Below are positions 1 to 9,854 of a stretch of 64,000 nt of DNA, one piece after another. Position 1 is the stretch's first letter, and each line of letters begins with the position of its first letter. The notes beneath the pieces were generated by a model. It did no database searches. It saw nothing but the letters and a program-made list of their open reading frames with translations, and was not told where the DNA came from. The position numbers and the translations under genes were made by a program. The DNA comes from Blastobasis lacticolella (lineage: Eukaryota > Arthropoda > Insecta > Lepidoptera > Blastobasidae), in contig LR990058.1 in assembly GCA_905147135.1 (NCBI GenBank), forward strand, positions 14,731,349 through 14,795,348, in the 5' to 3' direction.

Positions 1-70
1 AGTCGCCTTGTACGACACCCATTAGTGTAAGGGGTTGGTGCTATTCTACTCTGCCGGACACCACATGGCC
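1..70 (-). repeat. SINE-A, head fragment cut by the window edge
   Basis: Matches the head of the family best seen at 3644-3908 and 18934-19193. On the minus strand it starts GGCCATGTGGTGTCCGGCAG and runs into the window edge. It shares the 5' boundary of the other copies. Confidence 0.8.
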
Positions 71-727
71 AGTTAACCATTAGGCCACCGAAGCTCAAGT
101 GCAAAACTAAGTAGGTTTTTAAAATCTGATCTTTAAAAGTCAAAATATATGTGTATGTGGTTACAGACATCGGTGTGGCGTTCTGCCTGCGGTAGGCGAT
201 TATATACACTTAACAGAACATTAACCTTTCAAAATGAAAGTCTGACATATTATCGTATTTTAGCGGATTTAGTCTTAACATGACGAGAACAATGTGGTGT
301 GAAAAATGTTCTTCTTTTGTGTCCTATTACAAAACTTATACAGCAACATACATGCTGTAATGAACCGCCACAAAATCCGTTGCGTGGTTTAGAAAGAGTT
401 ACCAAAAATGACACAGTAGACAGACAGACAGACGCGGCATGCGACTTTTTTATACTCTATAAGGATTGGGAAGGATAATAATAGAGAGGAGGGCAAAGGA
501 GGATTGAGACATAGCTCCTGAGTATAGATAAACAACACTGCGGCTCTGCATTTTTGTTGGATAAAAACGAAGGTGTTTGTTTTGTGATATAAAGATATTA
601 CTGATGAGAGTTTTTGCTTAAACTTAGGTTTCATGGTAAAAATTAGGTTTCGTGGCCCATTCGTCTCATCAAACCTTAGTGAGAAGAAAACCTTTGCCTC
701 AAAAGAGGTCGTGACAAATATACATAA
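71..727. other. Non-coding stretch, no gene seen
   Basis: No credible gene. Positions 72-107 look like a reversed tRNA-type SINE head. Positions 365-475 are repeat H, listed separately. The two ORFs here (389-634 minus, 633-818 plus) have no recognisable domain, and the second runs into repeat E. Confidence 0.5.
365..475 (+). repeat. Repeat H copy
   Basis: Shares an ordered set of words with 39545-39645: 'aaaatc(c/t)gttg', 'gtggtttag', 'gagtta', a run of 'cagacagaca', then 'atactataa'-like sequence. This looks like the end of a dispersed element common in insects. No coding capacity. Confidence 0.5.
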
Positions 728-966
728 CCGACAGACAAAGTCGGATAACCCCGACCAAGTTTACTTACACTCAAATATTTTCCAAACTATACAACCAATT
801 TTAATGAAACAAAGCTAAGAAAAATTTAGATAAAATGGGAGAATAGAGAAAACAGTATGCACATCGGTTTAACCGTTAGGGAGCTACGATGCTACATACA
901 GATACACAAAGCCACAGATACATACGTTTAACTTTAAACACATATTTTGCGTCGGGGGTTAAAAAG
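728..966 (+). repeat. Repeat E, near-complete copy
   Basis: Dispersed repeat E. It begins near 'aaccgacagacaaagtcgga', passes through 'ccgaccaagtttactta', 'ttttaatgaaacaaagctaa' and 'gggagctacgatgc', and ends 'gcgtcgggggttaaaaa'. Other copies lie at 3106-4015, 4439-4612, 5985-6112, 42055-42245, 59671-60305 (plus strand), and 46005-46160 and 51531-51672 (minus strand). I see no TIR and no ORF, so its class is open. Confidence 0.7.
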
Positions 967-1007
967 ACCTCAAACATACAACATCCCTTACATGGGAAAC
1001 AAAATAA

Positions 1008-1062
1008 TACACGATCACGGGTCGCCTATCGAGCCCACAACCGAGACATTAATACCAAGATG
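1008..1062 (+). repeat. SINE-B, 3' end fragment
   Basis: Matches the 3' end of SINE-B ('gagcacaaccgggacattaa', then 'cgccaagatgatca'). It runs directly into a short GAT tract and then the C1 LINE tail. Confidence 0.6.
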
Positions 1063-1084
1063 ATCATGATGATGATGACCTGGT

Positions 1085-1302
1085 GCCAAACGGCTCCCGA
1101 GACGATGTGGAATGAGCCCCCAGCCACAGTGTTTCCTTTGGACTACGACATGGGATCGTTCAAGAGATATATTAGAGGTCTCCTTAAAGGCGGGCAAAGC
1201 ATTGGTAGCGCCGCTGGTGTTGTTGATGCCCATAGGCTGCGGTGACCACTTTCCAATAGGTGGCCCGCATGCCTGTTAGTTTGCCGTATTACACAAAAAA
1301 AG
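1085..1302 (+). pseudogene. LINE 3' end, C1 type (ORF C-terminus plus tail)
   Basis: The plus strand reads MWNEPPATVFPLDYDMGSFK, then RYIRGLL. This is the W-N-x-L-P-x-x-V-F-P...F-K pattern that closes the ORF2 of Jockey/CR1-like non-LTR retrotransposons; compare [19 protein letters not shown] in the LINE ORF at 48657-50912. The 3' tail 'gaccactttccaataggtgg' ends in a short A-run at about 1292-1300. Only the last few dozen codons are present, as expected for a heavily 5'-truncated copy. Related copies: 9236-9432, 23346-23488, 58974-59152. Confidence 0.75.
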
Positions 1303-2270
1303 GCTGTTCATCCAGTCGCCGGATCCCCGGAGAAAACCGTGGTCAACCTCGCTTCACCAACGGTATTAGGGGCACACTTAAAGAGTTCTCCAAACGCTCG
1401 TTGCGGTGTAAGCCGGTACTAATTCGCGAAGTCTTATAAAAGGAACACATTATTCAAACAACCGTATAAACACAATTTCTCTCTAGCCATCAATTGCGCA
1501 ATAGGTATGTGGGTACAGATTGTTCCCTAAGCTGGCAAACTTATGCACAAACGGGGCTCCAAACAGCTACATTAAGATAGTACATAGATAATAATCAACC
1601 TTTGAGCGAAGCAGGTAATTTTCTTGAAAAGTTAATTTAGAGTAGGCAACTTCTGTGACTCAATAGTACCTTGACTGGCTTTATTTGCTAATACCTAGTA
1701 CCTCCTGCAATTATCAGTATCAAATAAGAGACTAATGAAAATAACAAATTGTTTCCCGATTCAAATATTATTTGTTATATATTTCAACATTGCACACTAC
1801 AATGTGCCTTCAAAATCACCAATGTGCCTGGCGACATAACTTAGGTTACAGTCTGTATATTCGTAAAACCACAACAAATTCGCGTGGGCATAAGAGAGAC
1901 ACAAACAACCGAATTAAACGCGCATTGTCGCTTCATTACGCTTGCATACGTAACTTAATTAAGTTATAATTTAGCCGAGACGCGTGCCGTCGTATTAAAG
2001 GCGAATTAAGCATGGTTTAATAACTTAATGCCCGCCTAAGTAGCTTAAGTGATGGATGAATGAACTCTGATATAATCGAGCGCAAGTAGTGCGGGTATGC
2101 TTCCTGCAGCGTACAACTAGTACAATAATCGTCCTGCTGGCCTTTAAGAAAGCAGCCTACCCATTTCTCAAAGGCTGCAGGCCATTTTTTAAGCGTTTGC
2201 AACCCTCCTGATTTTGTGGGTGCGACCGTAAATAATTGTTTGTACTTTTTGGTCATATTAGCGTTATATG
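1303..2270. other. Non-coding stretch with one unexplained minus-strand ORF segment
   Basis: No repeat family recognised. On the minus strand, 2017-2225 stays open. It encodes a Trp/Cys-containing stretch (KKWPAAFEKWVGCFLKG, then a C-T-S-C pair) that is not part of the SINE covering the upstream end of that ORF. I do not recognise it. Confidence 0.4.
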
Positions 2271-2928
2271 GTGCTCTCGCGCGCAAGAGCCCGGGGTCAG
2301 CCTTCATCATCTTGGCGTTAATGTCCCGGTTGTGCTCTCGAGAACGACGGCCCGGGGTCCGCCTTCACCATGATCCAGGATTTGGCGATCAGGTAATAAC
2401 AGTGGAGCGACTACCATTTGACCTCCGTGAGCCTGCTACCAAGGGAACCTGACCAGATTGGATCATGGTTACACATTCAGTTGCATAAATTTGCAGGTTT
2501 CATCACGATGTTTTCCCTCACCGTAAGAGCATCGGTTAGAATTCAACTAATGTACATAAATCAGAAAAGAATCATTGGTAAATGGCCGCAGCGGGATTCG
2601 AACCCAGTACCTCTCGCTTACGAGTTGGATACTCAACCGCCCGGCTACCGACGCGCCCTGGGTCAGCCTCGACCATCAGGTAATTACAGTGGAGTGGCTG
2701 CCATCTGACCTCCATGACCCTGTTAACAGGGGAACCTGACCAAATTGGATCATGGTAACACATTCAGTCGCCTGAATAAGCAGGTTTCATCGTGATGTTT
2801 TCCCTCACTTGTAGCATTGGTTAGTGATCAACTATGTACATAACTCAGAAAAGAGTCTATCGTGGAACCCAAGGCCTTTTGCTTACGAGTCGGACCCAGT
2901 AACCACAAGGCCACAGACGCTCCTTAAT
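2271..2928 (-). repeat. SINE-B, older copy split by a younger SINE-B
   Basis: The outer copy occupies 2271-2303 and 2660-2928. Its 3' end reads 'ggtgctctcgcgcgcaagag' on the plus strand, and its degraded tRNA-like head is near 2895-2928. It has lost about 17 bases around 'gatccaggatttggcag'. The 10-mer gggtcagcct is present on both sides of the inserted copy (2294-2303 and 2660-2669). Confidence 0.8.
2304..2659 (-). mobile_element. SINE-B, full-length copy inserted in another SINE-B
   Basis: About 356 bp, minus orientation. Read 5' to 3' on the minus strand it has a tRNA-like head (GGCGCGTCGGTAGCCGGGCG), a B-box-like GGTTCGAATCC, the SINE body, and a 3' end 'acgccaagatgatga'. It is flanked by the direct repeat gggtcagcct, the expected scar of LINE-driven retroposition. 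It must move with enzymes supplied by a LINE. Confidence 0.85.
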
Positions 2929-3151
2929 AGCATTACAGATTTATTAAAAACGGTTTAGTGGTTTCGGAGATCATCCCTAAACTTACAAATTATGGAAGGT
3001 GATCATAGGCACTCGTAAACTACACATGAAAAATCGAGTTTGGGCTCGTTTGATTTGTCTTGACAAGTACTCCGATCGTAGATGATCTCCAGTTATAACC
3101 TAACCAAAGTCGGATAACCCCCGACCAAGTTTGTTTAAACTCAAATATAAT

Positions 3152-3516
3152 ATTTTTAAGAGAGGTAGGGCATAGCGGGGTATCTCGTTCTAATTGGAGC
3201 CGCCCGACTGGGGAAGTATCGTATCGTACCTTACAGAATATCGCAGCTAAATAATACTCTTTTAAATAGTATTGTGTTTCTGCCGGTGAGTAAGGTTTCC
3301 AGTGCTCCATGGGGTGGGGATTTGAGGAACCGTGGCTTTGGCAGTGGAGTGGCATTTGCTTTTTGCTGCCAGAGCAACGTGTTATAGAGGTGGGCAACGC
3401 ATTAGCGATACTCTTGGTGTTGCTAATGTCTATAGGCAGTGGTGACCACTTTCCATCAGGTGGCCCGCTTGCCTGTTTGCCTACCGTATGCCATAAAAAA
3501 AAAAAAAAAAAAAAAC
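3152..3516 (+). mobile_element. C2 LINE-tail element in repeat E
   Basis: About 365 bp, ending in a run of about 21 A at 3496-3516. It starts 'ttttaagagaggtagggcat' and ends 'gaccactttccatcaggtgg', 'cttgcctgtttgcctaccgt'. The copy at 59768-60130 has the same start, so this may be a unit with a defined 5' end rather than a random truncation. The 3' half resembles the C1 LINE tails. The family is widespread in Lepidoptera as I remember it (knowledge, not checked). Confidence 0.7.
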
Positions 3517-3643
3517 GATTTTAATTAAACAAAGTCTAGAACCATCTCGAGAAATCCGGATTTCAAATAGAGATAACCGTATCTTAATCGGTATATCCGT
3601 TCTGGAGCTACAATGCCACAGACAGATATACGAAGCTACGTAT

Positions 3644-3908
3644 CATCATCATCATAATCACAGCCCGTAACAGTCCACTGCAGGACTTAAGGCCTCTCCC
3701 ACGAAAGGGGAGGTTATTGCCATAATCTCCACGCTTGGCAGGCGGGTTGGAGATCGCAGTGTTGTAATATAACAATGGAAAACGCTGCTGCCATTTTCCA
3801 GTCTACGGAGGCGCTTAGATCTTTTGCCTCGAAAACATTAGTCGCCTTGTCCGACACCCACGAGTGTAATGGGTTGGTGCTATTCTACTCTGCCGGACAC
3901 CACCCGGC
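3644..3908 (-). mobile_element. SINE-A, full-length copy
   Basis: 265 bp, minus orientation, flanked by the 8-bp direct repeat ctacgtat (3636-3643 and 3909-3916). On the minus strand it starts GCCGGGTGGTGTCCGGCAG, has a middle block around 'gatctaagcgcctccgtaga', and ends 'cagtggactgttacgggctg' followed by a GAT tract. The 3' part reads VLQWTVTGC then Asp-rich, like the tail of a LINE ORF, which suggests a LINE-shared 3' end. I see no convincing A/B boxes. Confidence 0.8.
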
Positions 3909-4015
3909 CTACGTATACATATATGTAATACACAGATACACGCGTCAAACTATAACACCTCTCTCTTTTAGACATAGACATTTTCGTTGGGGTTTAAAAA
4001 TAAATCGCGAATAAA

Positions 4016-4438
4016 AGCTTGTATGAAAAAAAAGATCATTTGGGAAATTATCTAATACAAGTATAAATGTACCAGCAAGCAAACACCGTCTGATACAAAC
4101 ATACGAAAGAGGCATATAGGTATTAAAAGTAGGTAAGTAAAATAAAGTGAAGACCACCAAACTCTTACACAATGTAAAAGGAAGTCATAGGGGCATTCAA
4201 ACACACACACAATACAAACACAATAAGGTAATCTTGTGACCTCTTCCGATGATAATCTGGTCGTCCATATATAGCCACTGGCCAATGGCTTAGAGAGAGA
4301 AAAGGAAAGAAGGTTCGAGATATGGTTTGACGAATCTCGTATTGGTATTGGTTTATTCCCATTATACTTCTATACCAATGCAGCCAATGCTACAGGGAAA
4401 ATATTTTGTTACTTTGGAAAGGATCAACTCAAAAACCT
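4016..4438. other. Non-coding stretch
   Basis: A+T-rich, with a short CA tract at 4201-4211. The overlapping minus-strand ORFs (3945-4362) are low-complexity Leu/Cys/Phe readings with no domain. Confidence 0.5.
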
Positions 4439-4612
4439 AACCGACAGAAAAAGTCGGATAATCGCCGACCAAGTTTGCTTAAACTCGAATAATATCTAAA
4501 CTACAAAACAGATTTTAATGAAACAAGCTAAGAACCATCTCGATTAAACTGGCTTTCAAACAAAGAAAACCGCATCCAAATCTACGAGCTACAATAGACA
4601 CGTCAAACTTAA
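4439..4612 (+). repeat. Repeat E copy
   Basis: Runs from 'accgacagaaaaagtcggat' through 'ccgaccaagtttgcttaaac' and 'ttttaatgaaacaagctaag' to 'cacgtcaaact'. The last tens of bases of the family are missing. Confidence 0.7.
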
Positions 4613-5226
4613 AATTTGTTTAGTTATGTATTTCTAATTTATATTCTCAATGTTACCTATTAGATGACGATGTTTGTACATTACTAGAATAAATGAATAT
4701 AACACCCCCCTTCTTTTGTCGTATTTAAAATCTATTTAACCTATTTAAAAAATTCTTTCATTTCATTTATATCAGTGAGTAAGCTTCACTCAAGCCATAT
4801 CCTCAGCGTCTAACATCGATGGCACTGGTAAATCGCGAGCTTAAGCACTGTAGGTAAATGTAACAATTCTTTTACCTTTCCGTACGTGGTCTCCACATTC
4901 ACTGCCCACAAGACTTTTGGACTCGCGAAAGCTTTATTTGGAGTATCTGGGACGAAGTAATCTGTTAGGATGGTTACCGAGATGGCATGCACGCACCATC
5001 CCATTATGTAATGCGGTTATGAAATAATCCGCTCAAAATTTCATTACTAAGAATAAATGGTTGACTGCTGGGAAGTTCGGTAATTGCAGAGCAAAAAGTC
5101 TACGCAGGTACATTAATATGTATTGTGTAGGTACGTCAAGTGTATCTAATCCAATCTTATGTTATGTTGAATAGATAAACTGTAACTTTGATATTGTTGA
5201 AAACATAAAAAAAAATTGATCAGATA
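4613..5226. other. Non-coding stretch
   Basis: No repeat or gene recognised. The ORF at 4810-5004 (minus) has no recognisable domain. Confidence 0.4.
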
Positions 5227-5268
5227 ACACAAGCTTTGCTTACTTTGGGGCTAGATGACCAAACAAAT
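5227..5268 (+). repeat. SINE-D, 3' tail fragment
   Basis: The words 'taacacaagctttgcttact' and 'ttggggctagatg' match the tails of the SINE-D copies at 17769-18010 and 54816-55045. Confidence 0.6.
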
Positions 5269-5984
5269 AATGGAAATTATCGATCTTTTTCACCCCCGAG
5301 TTAGGATTCCACCCCATCCTGAGCTGTAACACATCTACAAGAAAACTATTGATATCGATATGGATGTCGGTCGATAGTGCCAAGCTGCAAATCTCATAAT
5401 GTATGCACACAAGTCTAATTTAGTTTAGGTTGCATTTGACAACTCGTCCGTGTTCGTCTACTAGGTAAGTTTATGGTCACATCACGCAAAATCCATGACA
5501 CAAACCACGTCAGACAAGATTGCATGCAACACAGCATCAATCAAATCCCACGGTACCTATATCTTGTAGGTAGGTGCGAGTCAGAATTTGCATATTACGT
5601 ATGTTTCGTATGCTTAGATGCACCGCTGCTTGTTTCCATTGTACTAGTAGGCAGATTTTTATCAACAGTGTTTAGATTTCGCCTTCGTGTTTTTTGAGTT
5701 TGTTTAAGGTTTGTACTATTGAAGAGTGAGTATTTATTTATTTAATATGCCAGCAGATTTTATTTTTTAACAATGCTCTTAAACTATAGAGACAATAACA
5801 ATGTTCTTAAATGTTAAGCCAATAACAGGCAAACCATACGCGCACTATATAAATAAATCGCGCTTATGACGTAAGTACTAATCTACTACATTAAAATATA
5901 TGAGACTTAAGCAATTTAATAAGAAAAAATCATCTAAATAAATTTTATGTACATTTTAAACAATAACTGCATTTTATTTCGACA
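5269..5984. other. Non-coding stretch
   Basis: Nothing recognised. The 74-codon ORF at 5473-5697 has no domain and no polyadenylation signal close behind it. Confidence 0.4.
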
Positions 5985-6112
5985 AATCCCCCGACCAAGT
6001 TGTACAATCAAATATTTTCTAAACTACTGAAACGATTTTAACGAAACAAAGCTAAGAACCATCACAATTAAACTGCCTTTCAAATAAAGAAAATCGCATC
6101 GAAATCGTAATT
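5985..6112 (+). repeat. Repeat E, middle fragment
   Basis: Has 'ccccgaccaagtt', 'tattttctaaactactgaaa', 'ttttaacgaaacaaagctaa' and 'aaagaaaatcgcatcgaaat', in the same order as other E copies. Confidence 0.65.
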
Positions 6113-7544
6113 TTTTCTTATGGTCTATGGGTTCGATCTATTCGATCCGTAGATATTTAATATCAATATACTGATTTTTGTTTGTTTGGGATGGTTGTAT
6201 TTTTTTTAATCTGTTGTATTGTATTACTTTAAATAGTGCTGTTCAATAATTTTATTGGTCATTACTCACTCATTTAACAAGGTAGCAAGTTAAAGGATTC
6301 CAAAAAATTTACTTACATATAGGTACCCCAGCCATTAATAGTTTTTGGGGTCAGTCATTGTCAACGGTTTTTAGGCTGGCGGCAATACACAAGTGCAATG
6401 GAAACATCGAAGAAGATTTCGGGCAGTCATTAAAAATATAATTTGATTGATATGGCACAACTCGAGGAGAATCGTGAGGGCAACGTTACACGTTAAAACG
6501 TAATTAATTTTATATTTTTTGAGGGCAGGTCAGAGGCAATGTAATGGTGAATTAATTATTTTATATAGACTCGTAAACACACTGGTCGATATTGGGTGCG
6601 GCGACGACGCTTTTATAATTTGTAAGAAACTATATCGACTTGGCTGTGCAGTGTTTGGTTGAACTGCCTGACACATTTTTATTCAACAAGCCATACCTAG
6701 GTACATGCGTTCTCGACATAGCGATTTCAAATGCTCGACAACTGATTGTGACGTTATTACCTATAATAGAGTCATGGAATGTCATTCATCAACAGTCTCC
6801 TCCACACTGCGGGAAAATTAATTTGTCATAATCTAAATCAAATTAAATCTATGAAAAGCTATATTAACCGTGTCCGTCAGGAACGGTTCTACGGTCCGGT
6901 AGCAACCAAATGTAACGGCGTCGAAATTCGCAGCCAAAAAGGGTAGTAAATCACGATCCAGAATGTACTAATTCTCAGTCAAAAGCCTTGACGTATCCGC
7001 ACGCAACGTCACCCCGTATGTTCCAATCGATTGAAGAGTATGATCATAGGAACATAAACGCCGATACTCTTCACGAGCTTGCCCAACGCGGCGATCGCTC
7101 GAGAATTAATGAGAGTTTAATCAATACAGGCACTTCGCAACACATGATGCGGCTGCATTTGTACGGAACGAGATCACGAGATTTTGTATGAGTACCTACA
7201 AGGTACTTAATAACGCGGAAGGTTTGGCCAGTGATCATTTGAGAAGTATTTGTGCAATTTTGTGTGAGTTGGTTTATTCCGCGGGAATTTTTTTTTTATT
7301 TTACTTAAGGTTTATTCATAAAACAGACTAAATGAAAGGGTATTTACAATGAAGAAGAAAACAACCATAAAAAAGCACTATACATACGTATTAAAAATAA
7401 AAAATTAATGCTGAGACTAGTCCATTTCGGTTTCCGTTACATCACTGGCTGGTCGTACGTAATTTTTAATAACTATAATGTTAACCTCAGGTTAAGGATG
7501 TAATGTCTAATAAAGAGCTGTCTATGTCAGTCTAAAAAAGTCTT
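6113..7544. other. Non-coding stretch
   Basis: No gene or named repeat. ORFs at 6640-6831 and 6988-7191 (plus) are short, with no domain. Around 7300-7400 the sequence is A+T-rich, just beyond the C-terminal end of the minus-strand LINE relic. Confidence 0.4.
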
Positions 7545-7907
7545 CTACACCGCTGCCCCCGGAATTGTGCCCAGAAAGCTGGCTGCGTCACCTCGTTGAA
7601 TAGCAATGCCAATTCTCTGACCGAGGAACGTGACAGCTCTCCGGTCACCTGTGGTGTCTAGTCTTTTAGAAATTTCTGAAAATATATTTTTAGCGCTAGT
7701 GCCCCGCGGCCCCAACGTCGCGACCCCAAACGGCTGAAATATGACATCCTGGGCTAGGTTTTCATGTTTCCGACGCTTGAGGTCGTCAGCAGTGGAGGCC
7801 GCAGCTCCAGTGCAACGGAGGATGGTGGCTACATGTGACGGCGCCAGAGTGTCCACACATATAGGATTAATAAACAACAGTTCAATATACCTAACAACGA
7901 ATAACAT
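7545..7907 (-). pseudogene. LINE ORF C-terminal relic
   Basis: 120 codons open on the minus strand. The segment from about residue 38 (DDLKRRKHENLAQDVIFQPF, then VATLGPRG, then GQRIGIAIQRGDAASFLGT) has the layout of a C-terminal block I associate with some non-LTR retrotransposon polyproteins: K-R-K-x-x-x-L...F-x-P-x-x-x-x-T-L-G-P...Q-R-I-x-x-A-I-Q-R-G-x-A-A-S. That link is from memory and no search was run. The RT domain is absent, so at best this is a truncated relic. Confidence 0.55.
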
Positions 7908-8141
7908 TATTCTGCAACTGAAGACATACCTACAACACTCCTAAGAAATTAATTTAATTACAGAATATGTTGAAAATTTCTCAGTATGACGTTGGAAATA
8001 TGGTAAATCAAGGCTTATGATATAAATATCGAATCAAGGTTACCTATATTCATCATCGTCGTCATCATCATCACCTAGCCGCAATACGCCTACACTGAGC
8101 GATCGACTTCGTGACTTGATTAGGCAAAAGGATTATGACCA

Positions 8142-8505
8142 CGGGAGTGTCAGTGGCCGGGGTTAGGGTATCTGACTCTTAAGCGAGAGGTACCGGTTAC
8201 GAATTTCACTGCGGCTATGTACCAATGAGTCTTTTCTGAGTTGTGTACATTAGTTAAATGCTAACCGATGCTGTTACGATGAGGGAAAACATCGTGATGA
8301 AACCTACACATTTTGGCAACCGAAAGATTCATGTGAACTATGAACCATGATTCAATGTGGACAGATTTCACGGAGACAGTCACGGAGGTCAGATGGCAGT
8401 CACTCCACTGTAATTATATGATCTGCCAAATCCTGGATCATGGTCAATTTGGATCCCGGCTCCTCGTGCGCAAGGGCAAGAGCTAGAAATTAACGCCATC
8501 ATGAT
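8142..8505 (+). mobile_element. SINE-B, near-complete degraded copy
   Basis: tRNA-like head at about 8150-8215, with a degraded B box 'ggttacgaattt'. The body includes 'tgagggaaaacatcgtgatg' and 'cacggaggtcagatggcagt', and the 3' end is 'ttaacgccatcatgatta'. Many substitutions suggest an old copy. Confidence 0.75.
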
Positions 8506-9235
8506 TATTACGACCACAAACTTCGAAAGGCGGCCCCCGCCCCAGTCAAAGAGTCAAAGGCAATTGAACCAAAAGTAATTCAGATGTTTCATAGTTTTAA
8601 AAATTATTTGTTGTATCATATTACTTTAAGATATTTTAAAAATTGTTTTACATAACATCAATTCTTTTAAATATAATCCAGCTAACCGCTTTATTGACTC
8701 TTTAATTTTTAGCTGTGATTGATGACTGTAAATAACAAACGAGCGCAATGTAGACACAGTGAGTGTGAAACTACTTGCAACTTTTTGCAAAAGAGCGCTT
8801 TTCTTTTGGTGCCAAATCGCTTTTTGCGATTCGAGCTCAACAATCTTTGATCGTCAGAGTCAGGGCGACCGAAGTCGCGTCCAAAACCTAGTATAAAAAA
8901 ACCTCATCCCACAGCATATCATCTAGCATTGCGCCAGCGCAGCCGCAACGCGAGACCACAGGTTTCGTCAGGCGGGCGCCCGCTTGCAATATTTGTGCAT
9001 TCTCATTGGTCTTTTTATTTTTTCACTTCCCCAATTAGCACTCACATATTGCCTGCTTATTGCCTCACGGCATGGCGTGGGATGGTATGCGTCAGAGTTG
9101 AGGAATAGGTGTTAAATAGGTATCGCATTGTTATAACTTATGATGCCCATATTATTGGTCGTTAGGTCTTTCTGACAGCGAAATCTATCAAGGGGAAAAG
9201 TTTATATAATTGATAGGTAGATACCTATTTTTTAT
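8506..9235. other. Non-coding stretch, possible core promoter inside
   Basis: No repeat recognised. Contains a locally GC-rich patch at about 8860-8970 with a TATA-like site, listed separately. No ORF of note follows within 300 bases. Confidence 0.4.
8890..8930 (+). promoter_or_regulatory. Possible TATA-containing core promoter
   Basis: 'gtataaaaaaacc' at about 8890-8902 is followed about 25-30 bases later by 'catatcatctagcattg'. Upstream are T/G-rich elements. No exon can be assigned, so this may be chance. Confidence 0.15.
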
Positions 9236-9432
9236 GTGACACGGCAGACAAATAGGGCATGCGGGCCACCTGATGGAAAGTGGTCACCGCCGCCTATGAA
9301 CATAATCAACACCAGGCGGACTACTATTGCTTTGCCAGGCTCTAAGGAGACCTCTACAGCTCTTGAACGATCCCATGTCATAGTTCAAAGGAAACACTTT
9401 GGCTGGAAGCTCATTCCACATTCGAATCATAC
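9236..9432 (-). pseudogene. LINE 3' end, C1 type
   Basis: Minus strand. From 9432 downwards it encodes a W-N-E-L-x-P-x-V-F-P-like run, then RSFKS, then the tail 'ggtgaccactttccatcagg'. Closely related to 1085-1302 and 58974-59152. Only the ORF end and 3' tail are present. Confidence 0.65.
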
Positions 9433-9854
9433 CTAGATAAAGACTTTATTACTCATACAATAAACACAAATAAAAAACTGAAACAATACATAAGAGACAT
9501 ATGAGTTTGTTTGTATGTTGGGGGCAACGACATAAATAAGTGTTACTTCATTGATTGTAACAAAAATTTGTTAATTATAGCTATATTTAACCATCCACTT
9601 TGAGCCCTCTAAACCATTTTCAAAGAAGGGAAGTCTTGCTCTCTGTAGTAGTCCAATACCGTTAAAGAAGGTGTAAACTCAAAATTTTGATGCAACAGCG
9701 CTAAATTCGTAAAACATGACTCATAAGTTAACAACTCCAATACTTCTACTGTAACCACGCAGTGATTGCATCGGTGACATTCAAAAGGAATTTGTCAAAT
9801 TATTGGTCAAGGTTGTTACCAGGATCTTGGTATCTTGGTTGTTATCAGTATGGT
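9433..9854. other. Non-coding stretch
   Basis: Nothing recognised. A+T-rich. Confidence 0.4.

Larger units (their letters stand above)
3106..4015 (+). repeat. Repeat E carrying two nested insertions
   Basis: Repeat E sequence is found at 3106-3151, 3517-3643 and 3909-4015. It is interrupted by a C2 LINE-tail element (3152-3516) and by a SINE-A (3644-3908). After both insertions it resumes its known order: 'ttttaattaaacaaagtcta', 'gagctacaatgccacagaca', 'cacgcgtcaaactataacac', 'cgttggggtttaaaaa'. Confidence 0.75.

Noticed and set aside
889..1245. 118-codon ORF as a gene
   Set aside because: It joins repeat E, a SINE-B fragment and a LINE tail, so only the last part is derived from a protein.
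3945..4362. Three overlapping minus-strand ORFs
   Set aside because: Overlapping frames in A+T-rich sequence with Cys/Leu/Val low complexity. No evidence for coding.
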